Source: UBA668 sp041918155
Lineage (GTDB): Bacteria; Actinomycetota; Acidimicrobiia; Acidimicrobiales; Ilumatobacteraceae
NCBI GenBank assembly: GCA_041918155.1
Contig: JAYRWH010000058.1
Location: 77,501-141,500, forward strand
Direction: 5' to 3'
DNA: 64,000 nucleotides
The position numbers and the translations under genes were made by a program. This document shows, piece by piece, positions 16,480 to 24,247 of this stretch; the first letter of the stretch is position 1, and every line of letters starts with the position of its first letter. The notes beneath the pieces are model-generated. The model was not told the DNA's origin and did not search any database. It saw only the letters and a program-made list of their open reading frames with translations.

Positions 16480-18810
16480 CTACTGCACCCGCGAGGTGTA
16501 TCGCTGCCCGCCCGCCGACTGCTCACTGACCGAACCATCGGGCAGCACCACCTCGGCGGTGGCGCCCGGGGGTACGGAGACGTCCATTACGAACATGCCG
16601 TCGGTGAGGTGCCACGCCACCGAGATCAGGCCGAACGGCGATTCGTGGGTGGCGGCGGCCGACGTGAGCCCGCCGCCCGGCCGCGGGGCGACCCGGAACC
16701 GCTGGTAGCCGGGATGGTCGGCCAGGATCTGGATGCCGGCGACGTAGCGGTGCAGGAACGTGATCACCGCACCCTTGCTGTAGTGGTTGAGGCTTGCGTG
16801 GGGCACGCCCTCGGCGTCGATGCCCTCCCACTCCTCCCACACCGTGGTGGCGCCGCGCGACAGCATCGCCAACCACGACGGCGGCGTGTCCTGCAGCAGC
16901 ACCTCGTAGGCGACATCGAGGTGGCCCGTGTCGGCGAGCACCGGCAGCAGGAAGGGCGTCGACAGGAACCCGGTGCCCAGGTGGCCGCCGGCCTCGGCGA
17001 TCAGCTGCACCAGCCGCGCCGCCACCACTGGGCGCCACTCATCGGGCACCAGCCCGAACGCCAATGCGCGGACATGGTTGGCCTGGGTGTCGGGGGAGAG
17101 GTGGCCGGCCGCGTCGAGGTACTCGCGACGCCATGCGTCGAGGGCACCGGCAGCGAGTGCCCCGTGGAGGGCGGCGATCTCGTCGTGGCCGAGGAGGCGC
17201 GCCGCGGCCGCGACGATCGCGGCCGAGCGATGGAAGTAGGCGGTGGCGACGTGACCCTTGTCGGCCATGAACTCCTCGGCCGTCAGCTCGCTGTGGCCGG
17301 GCTCGAGCCATTCGCCCCAGTGGAAGCCGGTGTCCCACAGGAATTGCTCATGGGGCGCGGCCTGCGCCGAGCGAGCGATTCGCGACTCGTGGCGTCCGTT
17401 CGCTGCGGCGTCGGCCGCGAAGCCGACCCAGCGCACCATCGCGTCGAGACACTCGGCGAGGAACTGGGTGTCGCCGGTGGCGAGGTACAGCTCCCACGGC
17501 ACGATCGTGATCGCATCGCCCCAGCCGGCCGAACCCTGCAGGAGGTCCCAGACCGTGTCGCCGTTACGCAGTGCATTGAGGCGCAGCGGGTCGGGTGACA
17601 CGTTGAGGATGCGGCCGGTCGCTTGCTGCTCGGCCATCACGTCGAGCAGCCACTTGCGGGTGAACCCGGCGACGTCGTAGAGGAACGCGGCCGATGGCAC
17701 GAAGATCTGGTAGTCGCCCGTCCAGGCCATCCGCTCGCGGTGGGGGCAGTCGGTGGGCACGTCGCAGGCGTTGCCGCGAAAGCTCCAGCGGGTGGCCTCG
17801 TGCAGCCAGTTGAGGCGCTCGTCGCTGCAGGTGAACGTGCCGATCGGTCGCAGGTCGGTGTGCACCACGATGCCGGTGACGTCGTCGGCGGTCAGTGGCC
17901 GATCGGCCCCGTCGATGCGCACGTACTGGAAACCGTGGGTGGTGTGCCGCGGCTCGAACGTGTCACCGGCCACCCCGCGAGAGATCACCCGGTCGACCAT
18001 GCCGGCGTCGTGGCCCTCGCCCGAGAAGCGGTCGAGCACGTCGAGATGGTCGCGGCGCACGTCGCCGTTCGGCCACAGGGCTTCGCCATGGGTGAGGACG
18101 ATCTCGCCGTCGGCCGGGGCGGCGACGGTGATGCGGACCCAGCCGTTGATGTTCTGGCCGAGGTCGACCACCTGTGCGCCATCGGCGAGCGTGGCGATGC
18201 GCACGGGGCGGATCTCCTCCACGCGACGCACCGGGGGAGCGGGCGACCAACACAGCGTGTCGGTGCCCATATCGCGCACCTGTACGGGGCGCACCGGGTC
18301 GGGCAGTCGGCGCAGATCGGTGGTCTGGCCACGCATCAGGTCGGCGGCGACGATCTGCGAGACGTCGCACGTCCACGCCGGGCCAGTGGCGACCACTTGT
18401 TCGCCGAGATGGAGCTGGGCGAGGAAGGCGACCTGCGTGCCGTAGCAATCGCGCATCTGGTTGATCGAGTTGCAGCCGCGGTACCAGCCGTCGCTCAGCA
18501 GCACTTCCCAGCGGTTGCGACCCGGCGCGAGCAGATCACGGATGTCGTAGGTCTGCACCTGCAGGCGGGTCTCATAGCTCGTGTAACCGGGAGTGAGCTC
18601 CATGTCGCCCACTCGCCGTCCGTTGAGGAAGCACTCGTACACGCCGTGTGCCGTCGAGTGCATCCAGGCCATGTTCGGTACCGCCGCGAGGTCGAAGTCG
18701 CGCCGTAGGAGGTAGGCCGGGCGGTCGCCGGCGCGGGCCCTATCCTCCTCCGCGGGCCCGATCCACTCGGCCGTCCAATCGACGGCGGGTGAACCGGTTG
18801 CCTCGCTCAC
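16480..18810 (-). CDS. alpha-L-rhamnosidase, GH78 family
   Basis: 776 aa; GTG start at 18810 overlaps the stop of the upstream TetR gene (GTGA). Domain order as in GH78: N-terminal carbohydrate-binding beta-sandwich with GWYRGCNSI, then the alpha/alpha-barrel with DVPTDCPHRERMAWTGD, the acidic cluster of the active site, and the late EEWEG region, then a C-terminal beta-sandwich. No signal peptide, so it probably works inside the cell on imported rhamnosides such as flavonoid, saponin or glycolipid fragments. Co-transcription with a TetR that probably controls a P450 suggests a glycosylated hydrophobic substrate. Confidence 0.88.
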   Translation of the reverse strand: MSEATGSPAVDWTAEWIGPAEEDRARAGDRPAYLLRRDFDLAAVPNMAWMHSTAHGVYECFLNGRRVGDMELTPGYTSYETRLQVQTYDIRDLLAPGRNRWEVLLSDGWYRGCNSINQMRDCYGTQVAFLAQLHLGEQVVATGPAWTCDVSQIVAADLMRGQTTDLRRLPDPVRPVQVRDMGTDTLCWSPAPPVRRVEEIRPVRIATLADGAQVVDLGQNINGWVRITVAAPADGEIVLTHGEALWPNGDVRRDHLDVLDRFSGEGHDAGMVDRVISRGVAGDTFEPRHTTHGFQYVRIDGADRPLTADDVTGIVVHTDLRPIGTFTCSDERLNWLHEATRWSFRGNACDVPTDCPHRERMAWTGDYQIFVPSAAFLYDVAGFTRKWLLDVMAEQQATGRILNVSPDPLRLNALRNGDTVWDLLQGSAGWGDAITIVPWELYLATGDTQFLAECLDAMVRWVGFAADAAANGRHESRIARSAQAAPHEQFLWDTGFHWGEWLEPGHSELTAEEFMADKGHVATAYFHRSAAIVAAAARLLGHDEIAALHGALAAGALDAWRREYLDAAGHLSPDTQANHVRALAFGLVPDEWRPVVAARLVQLIAEAGGHLGTGFLSTPFLLPVLADTGHLDVAYEVLLQDTPPSWLAMLSRGATTVWEEWEGIDAEGVPHASLNHYSKGAVITFLHRYVAGIQILADHPGYQRFRVAPRPGGGLTSAAATHESPFGLISVAWHLTDGMFVMDVSVPPGATAEVVLPDGSVSEQSAGGQRYTSRVQ

Positions 18811-19394
18811 GGCGCGGTCCCCTCGATTTCGTCGATGAGGCGGGCCACGAACGCCCGCGCCTCCTCGTGACCGAGCGAGATGCCGAGCTCGTGTTCTTCG
18901 CCGACGATCCTGCCCAGGCTGGTGATCGCCACCACGACGCCGGCGACGTCGGCTGGGTCGATCTTCAAGGCTCCGCGTGCGGCCATGTTCTTGAGGATGT
19001 CGATCTGTTGCGCGCGAAAGCGCGCTGCGTGGCGGGCGATCTCTGCACTGATCTCTGTGCGGTGAAGCGCCAGCGTGGCGAACTCGGCGGTGGCCCTCGC
19101 TCCGGCGGGGTGGCTGGTGAAGTTCCACAGCGCCAGCAGAGGGCGGGGAGAAGCGAGTGCCCTCTCCTGGCGGGCCAGGTTCTCGTCGGCAATCCGCGTC
19201 AGGAGCTCGATGAACAGATCGTCCATGCTGCGGAAGTAGTAGTGCACCAGCGGCGAGGTGACCTCGGCCACCTGTGCGATCCGTCGCGACGTGACGGCGG
19301 CGTACCCCTCCTCGACCATCAGGCGCTCGGCGACCTCCAGCAGGCGCAGCCGTGTCGTCGAGTCGGCGCCTCCGATCCGGCGCGGCTGCGTCAT
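18807..19394 (-). CDS. TetR family transcriptional regulator
   Basis: 195 aa from ATG 19394; a GTG at 19421 would add nine residues. No clear ribosome site favours either. The helix-turn-helix reads VAERLMVEEGYAAVTSRRIA and then SPLVHYYFRSMDDLF. It is divergent from the P450 operon, and the 120-bp or longer gap contains the operator at 19483-19502. The same operator at 2420-2451 makes this the probable controller of both loci (inference). Confidence 0.85.
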   Translation of the reverse strand: MTQPRRIGGADSTTRLRLLEVAERLMVEEGYAAVTSRRIAQVAEVTSPLVHYYFRSMDDLFIELLTRIADENLARQERALASPRPLLALWNFTSHPAGARATAEFATLALHRTEISAEIARHAARFRAQQIDILKNMAARGALKIDPADVAGVVVAITSLGRIVGEEHELGISLGHEEARAFVARLIDEIEGTAP

Positions 19395-19462
19395 GAGAGC
19401 ATCGGCATTGAGCGACTGCACAGCATCTTGCAGAGGTTAGCAAACAAGGGAGTGCAGGACCA

Positions 19463-19502
19463 TTGCATTGTCGCGTCCGATGTGCTTAGCATGTGCTCAG
19501 CA
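19463..19502 (+). promoter_or_regulatory. P450 promoter overlapped by a double-palindrome operator
   Basis: TTGCAT at 19463-19468 and TAGCAT at 19487-19492 (18-base spacer) form a candidate promoter. Over the -10 lie TGCTTAGCA (19483-19491) and TGCTCAGCA (19494-19502), each self-complementary around its centre base and together forming TGCTnAGCAnnTGCTnAGCA. The 2420-2451 operator has the same frame with AACA/TGTT in the inner positions and also covers its -10. Confidence 0.6.
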
Positions 19503-19541
19503 TCGCCCGGGGCGGTGCTGTCGTGACCCCAGGGAGGCTCC

Positions 19542-20741
19542 GTGACCACCGCATCGCCCGATCGCGTGCAATTCGATCCCTATGCGCCGCACCTTCGGGT
19601 GGCGCCGTGGGACACCTACCGGCGCATGCGTGACGAGGAGCCGCTGTACTACAACGAGGAGCACGACGTGTACGCCTTGTCGCGTCACGCCGACGTGGAG
19701 GCCGCGTTCAAGGACTGGGAGACGTTCTCCTCCAAGCGCGGCGACATCCTCGAGTTCGTGAAGGCGGGAGTCGAGTATCCGCCCGGGTTGGTGATCTGGG
19801 AGGACCCGCCCACGCACACCGTGCACCGCGCCCTGATGGCCCGCATGTTCACCCCGAAGAAGGTGTCCTCGCTGGAGCCGCTGATGCGCCGCTTCTGTGC
19901 CGACGTGCTCGATCCGCTGCGCGGCGCCGATCGATTCAACTTCGTCACCGATCTCGGCAACGAGTTGCCGATGCGCGTGATCGGCATGCTGCTCGGCATT
20001 CCCGAGCAGGATCAGGCGGCCGTGCGTGACAACACGTACGCCTCGCTGCACACAGAGGAGGGCCAGCCGATGAACGTGGCGACACACAGGATCGTGCGCG
20101 GCGACGAGTTCGCCGAGTACATCGACTGGCGCGTCGACCACCCCTCCGACGACATCATGACCGAGCTGCTGAACGCCGAGTTCGAGGACGAGCACGGAGT
20201 GCACCGCAAGCTCACCCGCGACGAATTGCTCACCTACGTCAGCGTCGTGGCGGCCGCCGGCAACGAGACCACCAGCCGCCTCATCGGTTGGCTCGGCAAG
20301 GTGTTCGGCGAGCATCCCGACCAGCGGCGCCTCGTCACCAACGACCGCTCGCTGCTGCCGGCAGCCATCGACGAGGTGCTGCGTTACGAGCCCACGGGGC
20401 TGCACACGGCGCGGTATGTCACCAAGGACGTGGACTTCCACGGCACCACGGTGCCGGCCGGTAGTGCGATCCTGTTGCTGATGGGCTCGGCCAACCGTGA
20501 CGACCGTCGGTTCACGAACCCCGACGAGTTCAACGTGTTGCGCAACGAAGGCCAGCACACCAGCTTCGGCTTCGGGACGCACTTCTGCCTGGGGGCGTCG
20601 CTGGCACGCATGGAGGGTCGCATCGCCCTCGACGAGGTGCTGAACCGCTTCCCCGATTGGGAGCTCGACTACGACAACCTGGAGATGACCACCACCTCCA
20701 CCGTCCGCGGTTGGGAGACCCTGCCGACGTTCGTTCGATGA
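19542..20741 (+). CDS. cytochrome P450
   Basis: 399 aa, GTG start with AGGGAGG upstream. All hallmark motifs are present: I-helix AAGNETT, K-helix EVLR (ExxR), and the haem loop FGFGTHFCLG with Cys349 as iron ligand. A soluble bacterial class I enzyme needing a ferredoxin. It is closely similar along its length to the P450 at 58901-60118 (shared FTPKKVSSLEP/FTPKKVASLEP, LTRDE and TTVRGW blocks), whose neighbour encodes a 3Fe-4S ferredoxin that could serve both. It hydroxylates an unknown hydrophobic substrate. Confidence 0.95.
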   Translation: MTTASPDRVQFDPYAPHLRVAPWDTYRRMRDEEPLYYNEEHDVYALSRHADVEAAFKDWETFSSKRGDILEFVKAGVEYPPGLVIWEDPPTHTVHRALMARMFTPKKVSSLEPLMRRFCADVLDPLRGADRFNFVTDLGNELPMRVIGMLLGIPEQDQAAVRDNTYASLHTEEGQPMNVATHRIVRGDEFAEYIDWRVDHPSDDIMTELLNAEFEDEHGVHRKLTRDELLTYVSVVAAAGNETTSRLIGWLGKVFGEHPDQRRLVTNDRSLLPAAIDEVLRYEPTGLHTARYVTKDVDFHGTTVPAGSAILLLMGSANRDDRRFTNPDEFNVLRNEGQHTSFGFGTHFCLGASLARMEGRIALDEVLNRFPDWELDYDNLEMTTTSTVRGWETLPTFVR

Positions 20742-21511
20742 ACCGGCTACCGCCCCTGGGTCTCCAGCTCTACACGGTCCGCCACGAGATGGACCGCGAC
20801 GCGCGCGCGGCCTTGCGGCTCGTGGCGGACATCGGTTTTGACGGGGTGGAGCTGGCCGGGCTGCACGGGGTGGCGCCGGCCGAGTTCCGGGCGCTGCTCG
20901 ACGACCTCGGGTTGACGCTCGTGAGTGCGATGATCGGGCTGACCGGCGACGGGCTCGCGGCGGACACGCTGGAGTTCGCCACTGCCGTCGGAGCGCCGCG
21001 GCTGGTGGTGAATGCGTGGGAGACCGACTTCGCCACCGTCGACGCGATCGACAGGTTGGCCGAGTCCTTCAACCGGGCGGCGGCACAGGCCCGCGCGGCT
21101 GGTGTCGATCTCGGGTACCACAACCACTTCTGGGAATTCCGGCCTTCGGCAGCGGGGGCGAACCCGATGGCCGAGTTCGCGTCGCGCCTCGAGGGCGGCT
21201 TCTTCGAGCTCGACATCTACTGGCTGAGTGCGGTGCGCACGGACTGGGCGGTGGCGCTCGCCCCGATCGCCGATCGGGTGCGCACCGTCCACGTGAAGGA
21301 CGGTCCCGGAACCCTGCCCACAGCCGACTGGCGGATCGACCCGATGACTCCCGCAGGCACCGGCACGGTCGACGTGGTGGGCATGCTGGCGGCAGTGCCG
21401 GCCGCCGAGTGGCACGTGGTGGAGTTCGACGAGTGCTCCGGCGACGTGTGCGCCGCGATCGCGGCCAGCCGCCGGTTCCTCGTGGAGGCCGGCCTGTCCG
21501 GTTCGGACTGA
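20738..21511 (+). CDS. sugar phosphate isomerase/epimerase-like TIM-barrel protein
   Basis: 258 aa minus the stop; ATG overlaps the P450 stop (ATGA). It opens with GLQLYTVRHEMDRD and carries GYHNHFWEF and VHVKDG, metal-binding His/Asp/Glu positions of the xylose-isomerase-like barrel family. Family members isomerise sugars, inositols or hydroxyketones. Its tight coupling to a P450 is unusual and, with the nearby rhamnosidase, suggests processing of a sugar-bearing compound or isomerisation of an oxidised product. No clear substrate. Confidence 0.8.
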   Translation: MNRLPPLGLQLYTVRHEMDRDARAALRLVADIGFDGVELAGLHGVAPAEFRALLDDLGLTLVSAMIGLTGDGLAADTLEFATAVGAPRLVVNAWETDFATVDAIDRLAESFNRAAAQARAAGVDLGYHNHFWEFRPSAAGANPMAEFASRLEGGFFELDIYWLSAVRTDWAVALAPIADRVRTVHVKDGPGTLPTADWRIDPMTPAGTGTVDVVGMLAAVPAAEWHVVEFDECSGDVCAAIAASRRFLVEAGLSGSD

Positions 21512-21523
21512 TGGACAGGAACG

Positions 21524-21541
21524 GTCAACGGTGGTGTTGAC
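21524..21541. promoter_or_regulatory. operator 1, GTCAAC-N6-GTTGAC
   Basis: Perfect six-base arms with a six-base centre. It overlaps the -35 hexamer TTGACA (21537-21542) of the amidohydrolase promoter; the -10 is TACGTT at 21560-21565, 17 bases further. A second copy covers the -10, and a third lies before the TetR gene at 22928-23608. Confidence 0.65.
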
Positions 21542-21548
21542 AGATCCC

Positions 21549-21570
21549 CCGTCAACGTGTACGTTGACGG
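21549..21570. promoter_or_regulatory. operator 2, extended to a 22-bp palindrome
   Basis: CCGTCAACGT and ACGTTGACGG flank a GT centre; inside it is GTCAAC-N6-GTTGAC (21551-21568). It lies directly over the -10 TACGTT (21560-21565), 27 bases from operator 1 centre to centre, so bound protein should block RNA polymerase. Start of the controlled gene is 21608. Confidence 0.75.
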
Positions 21571-21607
21571 ATACACACCACGTCCCCGCACCTGGAGGCA
21601 CAGCCCG

Positions 21608-22831
21608 ATGGAATTCCAGCAGTACAGCCCCGACATGACCTACACCGAGCGCCCCTACCCGGTGTTCGACTGCGACATGCACTTCTACGAGGAGGCGGAT
21701 TCGTTCACCCGCTACCTGCCCAACGAGTACAAGGGCCTCGTGCGGATGGCGAACATCGACGGTCGCAACAAGATGATCGTGCGCGGCCGAGTGTCGGACT
21801 ACATCCCCAACCCGACCTTCGATGTGGTGGCCGCCCCCTGCTCGGGCTTCGAGTACTTCTCGGGCAAGAACGTCCACGGCAAGAGCTTCAAGGAGATCGT
21901 CACGCCGATGAAGGCGATCCCCGAGTTCACCGACCCGGGTGCGCGCATGAAGCTGATGGACAAGATGCACGTCGATGCCATCGTCAACTTCCCGACCCTC
22001 GCCTCGATCCTCGAGGTCAATTTCATGGACGACCCCGACGGCACCCAGGTGTTCATCCACGCCTTCAACCAGTGGATGTACGACGAGTGGGGCTTCAACG
22101 TCGACAACCGCATCTTCACCACCCCGGTGATGAACCTCTCCAAGGTCGATGGCGCCTGCCGCGAGCTGGAGTGGGCGCTCGAGCGTGGTGCCAAGACCGT
22201 GCTCGTGCGCCCCGCGCCGGTGGCCGGCTACCGCGGGCCGACATCGCCCTTCCTGCCCCACACCGACCCGTTCTGGCGGATGATCGAGGAGAACGACATC
22301 CCGGTCATGTTCCACGCCAGCGACTCGGGCTACACCAAGTACACCAACGACTGGGCCGGCAGCGACCTCGAGATGCGTCCGTTCGAGTTCGACGTGTTCC
22401 GTGCGCTCTCCGAGGATCAGCGCCCGATCATGGACACCGTGCTCGCCGCGGTGGGCCAGGGCATGCTGTCCCGCTTCCCGAAGGTGAAGATCGCCTCGAT
22501 CGAGTGCGGCAGCAAGTGGCTGAACCGGGCGATGGAGAAGTTCGACACGGTGTACGGCAAGATGCCGCACATGTTCGCCGAGCACCCCCGCGAGACGATC
22601 AAGCGTGCGCTCTACGTGGCTCCGTACTGGGAAGATCCGCTGCAGCCGCTGATCGAGACGATCGGCCTCGACCACATCCTGTTCAACAGCGACTGGCCGC
22701 ACCCGGAGGGTCTCGCCGACCCGAACGAGTACGCCCTGTACGCCGAGAACGAGGTGGGCGTGTCGCCCGGCGACGCCGCCAAGATCATGGGCGGCAACAT
22801 GTTCGACCTGATCGGCGTCACCCCCGGCTGA
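21608..22831 (+). CDS. amidohydrolase family protein (PF04909-type)
   Basis: 407 aa; ATG 21608 has GGAGG ten bases upstream. The N-terminal metal motif is FDCDMHFYE, a D-x-H variant of the usual HxH, and the late catalytic block is FNSDWPHPEGLADP. Clearly a paralogue of the protein at 26551 (shared FTRYLP, EYIPNPTFD-like, LERGAKxxLxRPAPVxGYxGP and SDxPHPEGLADP blocks). This superfamily includes decarboxylases and hydrolases such as ACMSD and ring-cleavage hydrolases, so it may decarboxylate or cleave a C-C or C-N bond. Expression is probably repressed through two operators at 21524-21570. Confidence 0.85.
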   Translation: MEFQQYSPDMTYTERPYPVFDCDMHFYEEADSFTRYLPNEYKGLVRMANIDGRNKMIVRGRVSDYIPNPTFDVVAAPCSGFEYFSGKNVHGKSFKEIVTPMKAIPEFTDPGARMKLMDKMHVDAIVNFPTLASILEVNFMDDPDGTQVFIHAFNQWMYDEWGFNVDNRIFTTPVMNLSKVDGACRELEWALERGAKTVLVRPAPVAGYRGPTSPFLPHTDPFWRMIEENDIPVMFHASDSGYTKYTNDWAGSDLEMRPFEFDVFRALSEDQRPIMDTVLAAVGQGMLSRFPKVKIASIECGSKWLNRAMEKFDTVYGKMPHMFAEHPRETIKRALYVAPYWEDPLQPLIETIGLDHILFNSDWPHPEGLADPNEYALYAENEVGVSPGDAAKIMGGNMFDLIGVTPG

Positions 22832-22863
22832 TCGCCAGTAGTTCCAACCCCCCACACATCGCA

Positions 22864-22893
22864 GGAACCCGGCCAGGCGGATGGCCGGGTTCC
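22864..22893. terminator. bidirectional hairpin terminator
   Basis: GGAACCCGGCCA and TGGCCGGGTTCC form a perfect 12-bp stem around loop GGCGGA. It lies between the stops of the amidohydrolase gene (22831, +) and the TetR gene (22928, -) and can serve both. Confidence 0.85.
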
Positions 22894-22927
22894 TCGATGT
22901 CTCTGGCCAGGTGTGGCGCTCGACGGC

Positions 22928-23608
22928 TCAGCCGGCCGCGCCGTGGATGATGACGCGGGTGAGCTGGTCGGCGAGTTCGTGTGCGGCGACCGGTCCCTTC
23001 GGGTCGAACCAGCGCTGCGCCCAACTGCCCATGCCGATGAGCGCAGTCGTGAACATCGCCGGCGGCACCTCGGAGCGGAACACGCCGAGGGTGCGCCCGC
23101 TCTCGAAGATGCTCGTGACCGCAGCCTCGTAGCGTCGTCGGCGGGAGTTGATCGCCCGCAGCCAGTCGCGGTTGTCGCCGGTCATCTGCTTGGTGACGTC
23201 CTCCTGCAGGAAGATGTTCACGTAGTGGAAGTCGCTGCGGGTCGTCGATTCGATGTTCATCAGGAAGACGCGGGCGACCTTGTCCTCCGGCGTGCCCTCA
23301 CCGCGGGCGATCTCCTCCGCCGCGTCGGCGTAGCCGGCGAACGCGGCCACGGTGGCGTTCTGCACCAGCTCCTGCTTGCTGGCGAAGTAGTAGTAGAGCG
23401 TGGCGCGATCGAGATCGAGCGCCTCGGCGATGTCCTTGAACGACGTCGCGCTGTAACCCTTGGCCAAGAACACGTTCGCGGCCGCGGCCATGATTTCCGC
23501 GCGGCGGGCCTCGTAGGCCGGGCCGGACTCCTGCTTCGCGTTGGCGCGCCGACGCCCGATGTTGCTGGTGCGCGTGTCTCGTGGGTGAATGGTGTCGTCG
23601 GCGGCCAC
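22928..23608 (-). CDS. TetR family transcriptional regulator
   Basis: 226 aa from GTG 23608. After a basic leader the helix-turn-helix reads VFLAKGYSATSFKDIAEAL and then RATLYYYFASKQELV, close in layout to KstR/KstR2-type regulators of actinobacterial lipid and steroid catabolism. A copy of the RTCAAC-N6-GTTGAC operator lies 25-42 bases upstream of its start, and two copies lie in the neighbouring amidohydrolase promoter. Self-control plus repression of that gene is therefore the simplest reading (inference from site sharing). Confidence 0.9.
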   Translation of the reverse strand: MAADDTIHPRDTRTSNIGRRRANAKQESGPAYEARRAEIMAAAANVFLAKGYSATSFKDIAEALDLDRATLYYYFASKQELVQNATVAAFAGYADAAEEIARGEGTPEDKVARVFLMNIESTTRSDFHYVNIFLQEDVTKQMTGDNRDWLRAINSRRRRYEAAVTSIFESGRTLGVFRSEVPPAMFTTALIGMGSWAQRWFDPKGPVAAHELADQLTRVIIHGAAG

Positions 23609-23632
23609 TGCTCACGACGGTACCACCGTGGG

Positions 23633-23650
23633 ATCAACTGGCGTGTTGAC
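23633..23650. promoter_or_regulatory. operator 3, ATCAAC-N6-GTTGAC, before the TetR gene
   Basis: Same spacing and sequence as the operators at 21524 and 21551 except one base in the left arm. It lies immediately upstream of the TetR start (23608, minus strand), which supports autoregulation. Confidence 0.6.
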
Positions 23651-23658
23651 CCGGCGGG

Positions 23659-23772
23659 GGTGACGCCGGAGCACCCAGGGAGGGGAGGAAGAAGGCTTCC
23701 TGGTGGGCACGCATCAGCGGCTCACTCATCGGGGGACATCCCGATCCCCTTCCTCGATGCTCCGGCGTCACC
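23659..23772. repeat. long interrupted inverted repeat, possibly a terminator or mobile remnant
   Basis: GGTGACGCCGGAGCA at 23659-23673 is exactly inverted at 23758-23772, separated by 84 bases. Inside are purine-rich and pyrimidine-rich partially complementary stretches (GGGGAGGAAGAAGG against CCCCTTCCTCG) and a small palindrome ATCGGG/CCCGAT (23728-23745). It fills the gap between the lipoprotein stop (23790) and the TetR promoter. It could fold as one long RNA hairpin ending the lipoprotein transcript. No coding content is visible. Confidence 0.5.
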
Positions 23773-23789
23773 TCCGTTCTGTGTGGGGC

Positions 23790-24212
23790 CTATTCGGCCC
23801 AGCGGTCGTCGTACTCGTCGCGGCCGGCGAACCACGCCGCGACCTGCGCTGATGCCACCCGTTGCGCCACGACGGCACAGTGGCACCCGGCGTGGGCGCG
23901 GTGGCGGTCGGCGGCCTCGGAGGTCGCGAACCAGCGGTGGGCAGCGTGGGCCTTGCACGCGCCGCAGGCGGTGCGCACGTTGCGCGTGGACAGTCGGTAG
24001 GCCACGGCATCGAGCGTGGGTTCGGGGGTGGCCGGTGTCGTCGAGGCCGGTGTCGTCGATTCCGCCGTGGTGCTGCTCGAACTGCTGCTCGGGGGCGCGC
24101 TCGCGGTGCCGCCGGTCGTGGCATCGTCGCGAACGCACGCGGCGAGGGCGCCTGCGAGCGTCAGCCCCGCGCCGAACCTGGCCGTCGTGCCGAGGAACTC
24201 GCGTCGCTCCAT
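23790..24212 (-). CDS. Tat-exported lipoprotein with a small Cys/His-rich domain
   Basis: 140 aa. The N-terminus MERREFLGTT is a twin-arginine signal with a hydrophobic stretch ending in lipobox LAAC (Cys26). A Ser/Thr/Pro linker covers about 30-70, and a compact domain follows with TACGACKAHAAHR and HAGCHC, i.e. CxxC, two His and CxC, ending DEYDDRWAE. The Cys/His set could bind a metal or form disulphides. I know no family for it. Tat export fits folding or cofactor loading before secretion. Anchored on the outer face of the membrane. It shares direction with the CoA transferase at 24248-25462, 35 bases downstream of that stop. Confidence 0.65.
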   Translation of the reverse strand: MERREFLGTTARFGAGLTLAGALAACVRDDATTGGTASAPPSSSSSSTTAESTTPASTTPATPEPTLDAVAYRLSTRNVRTACGACKAHAAHRWFATSEAADRHRAHAGCHCAVVAQRVASAQVAAWFAGRDEYDDRWAE

Positions 24213-24247
24213 CGCGTCACATTACGACGTACCGCGGGCCAGCCGGT

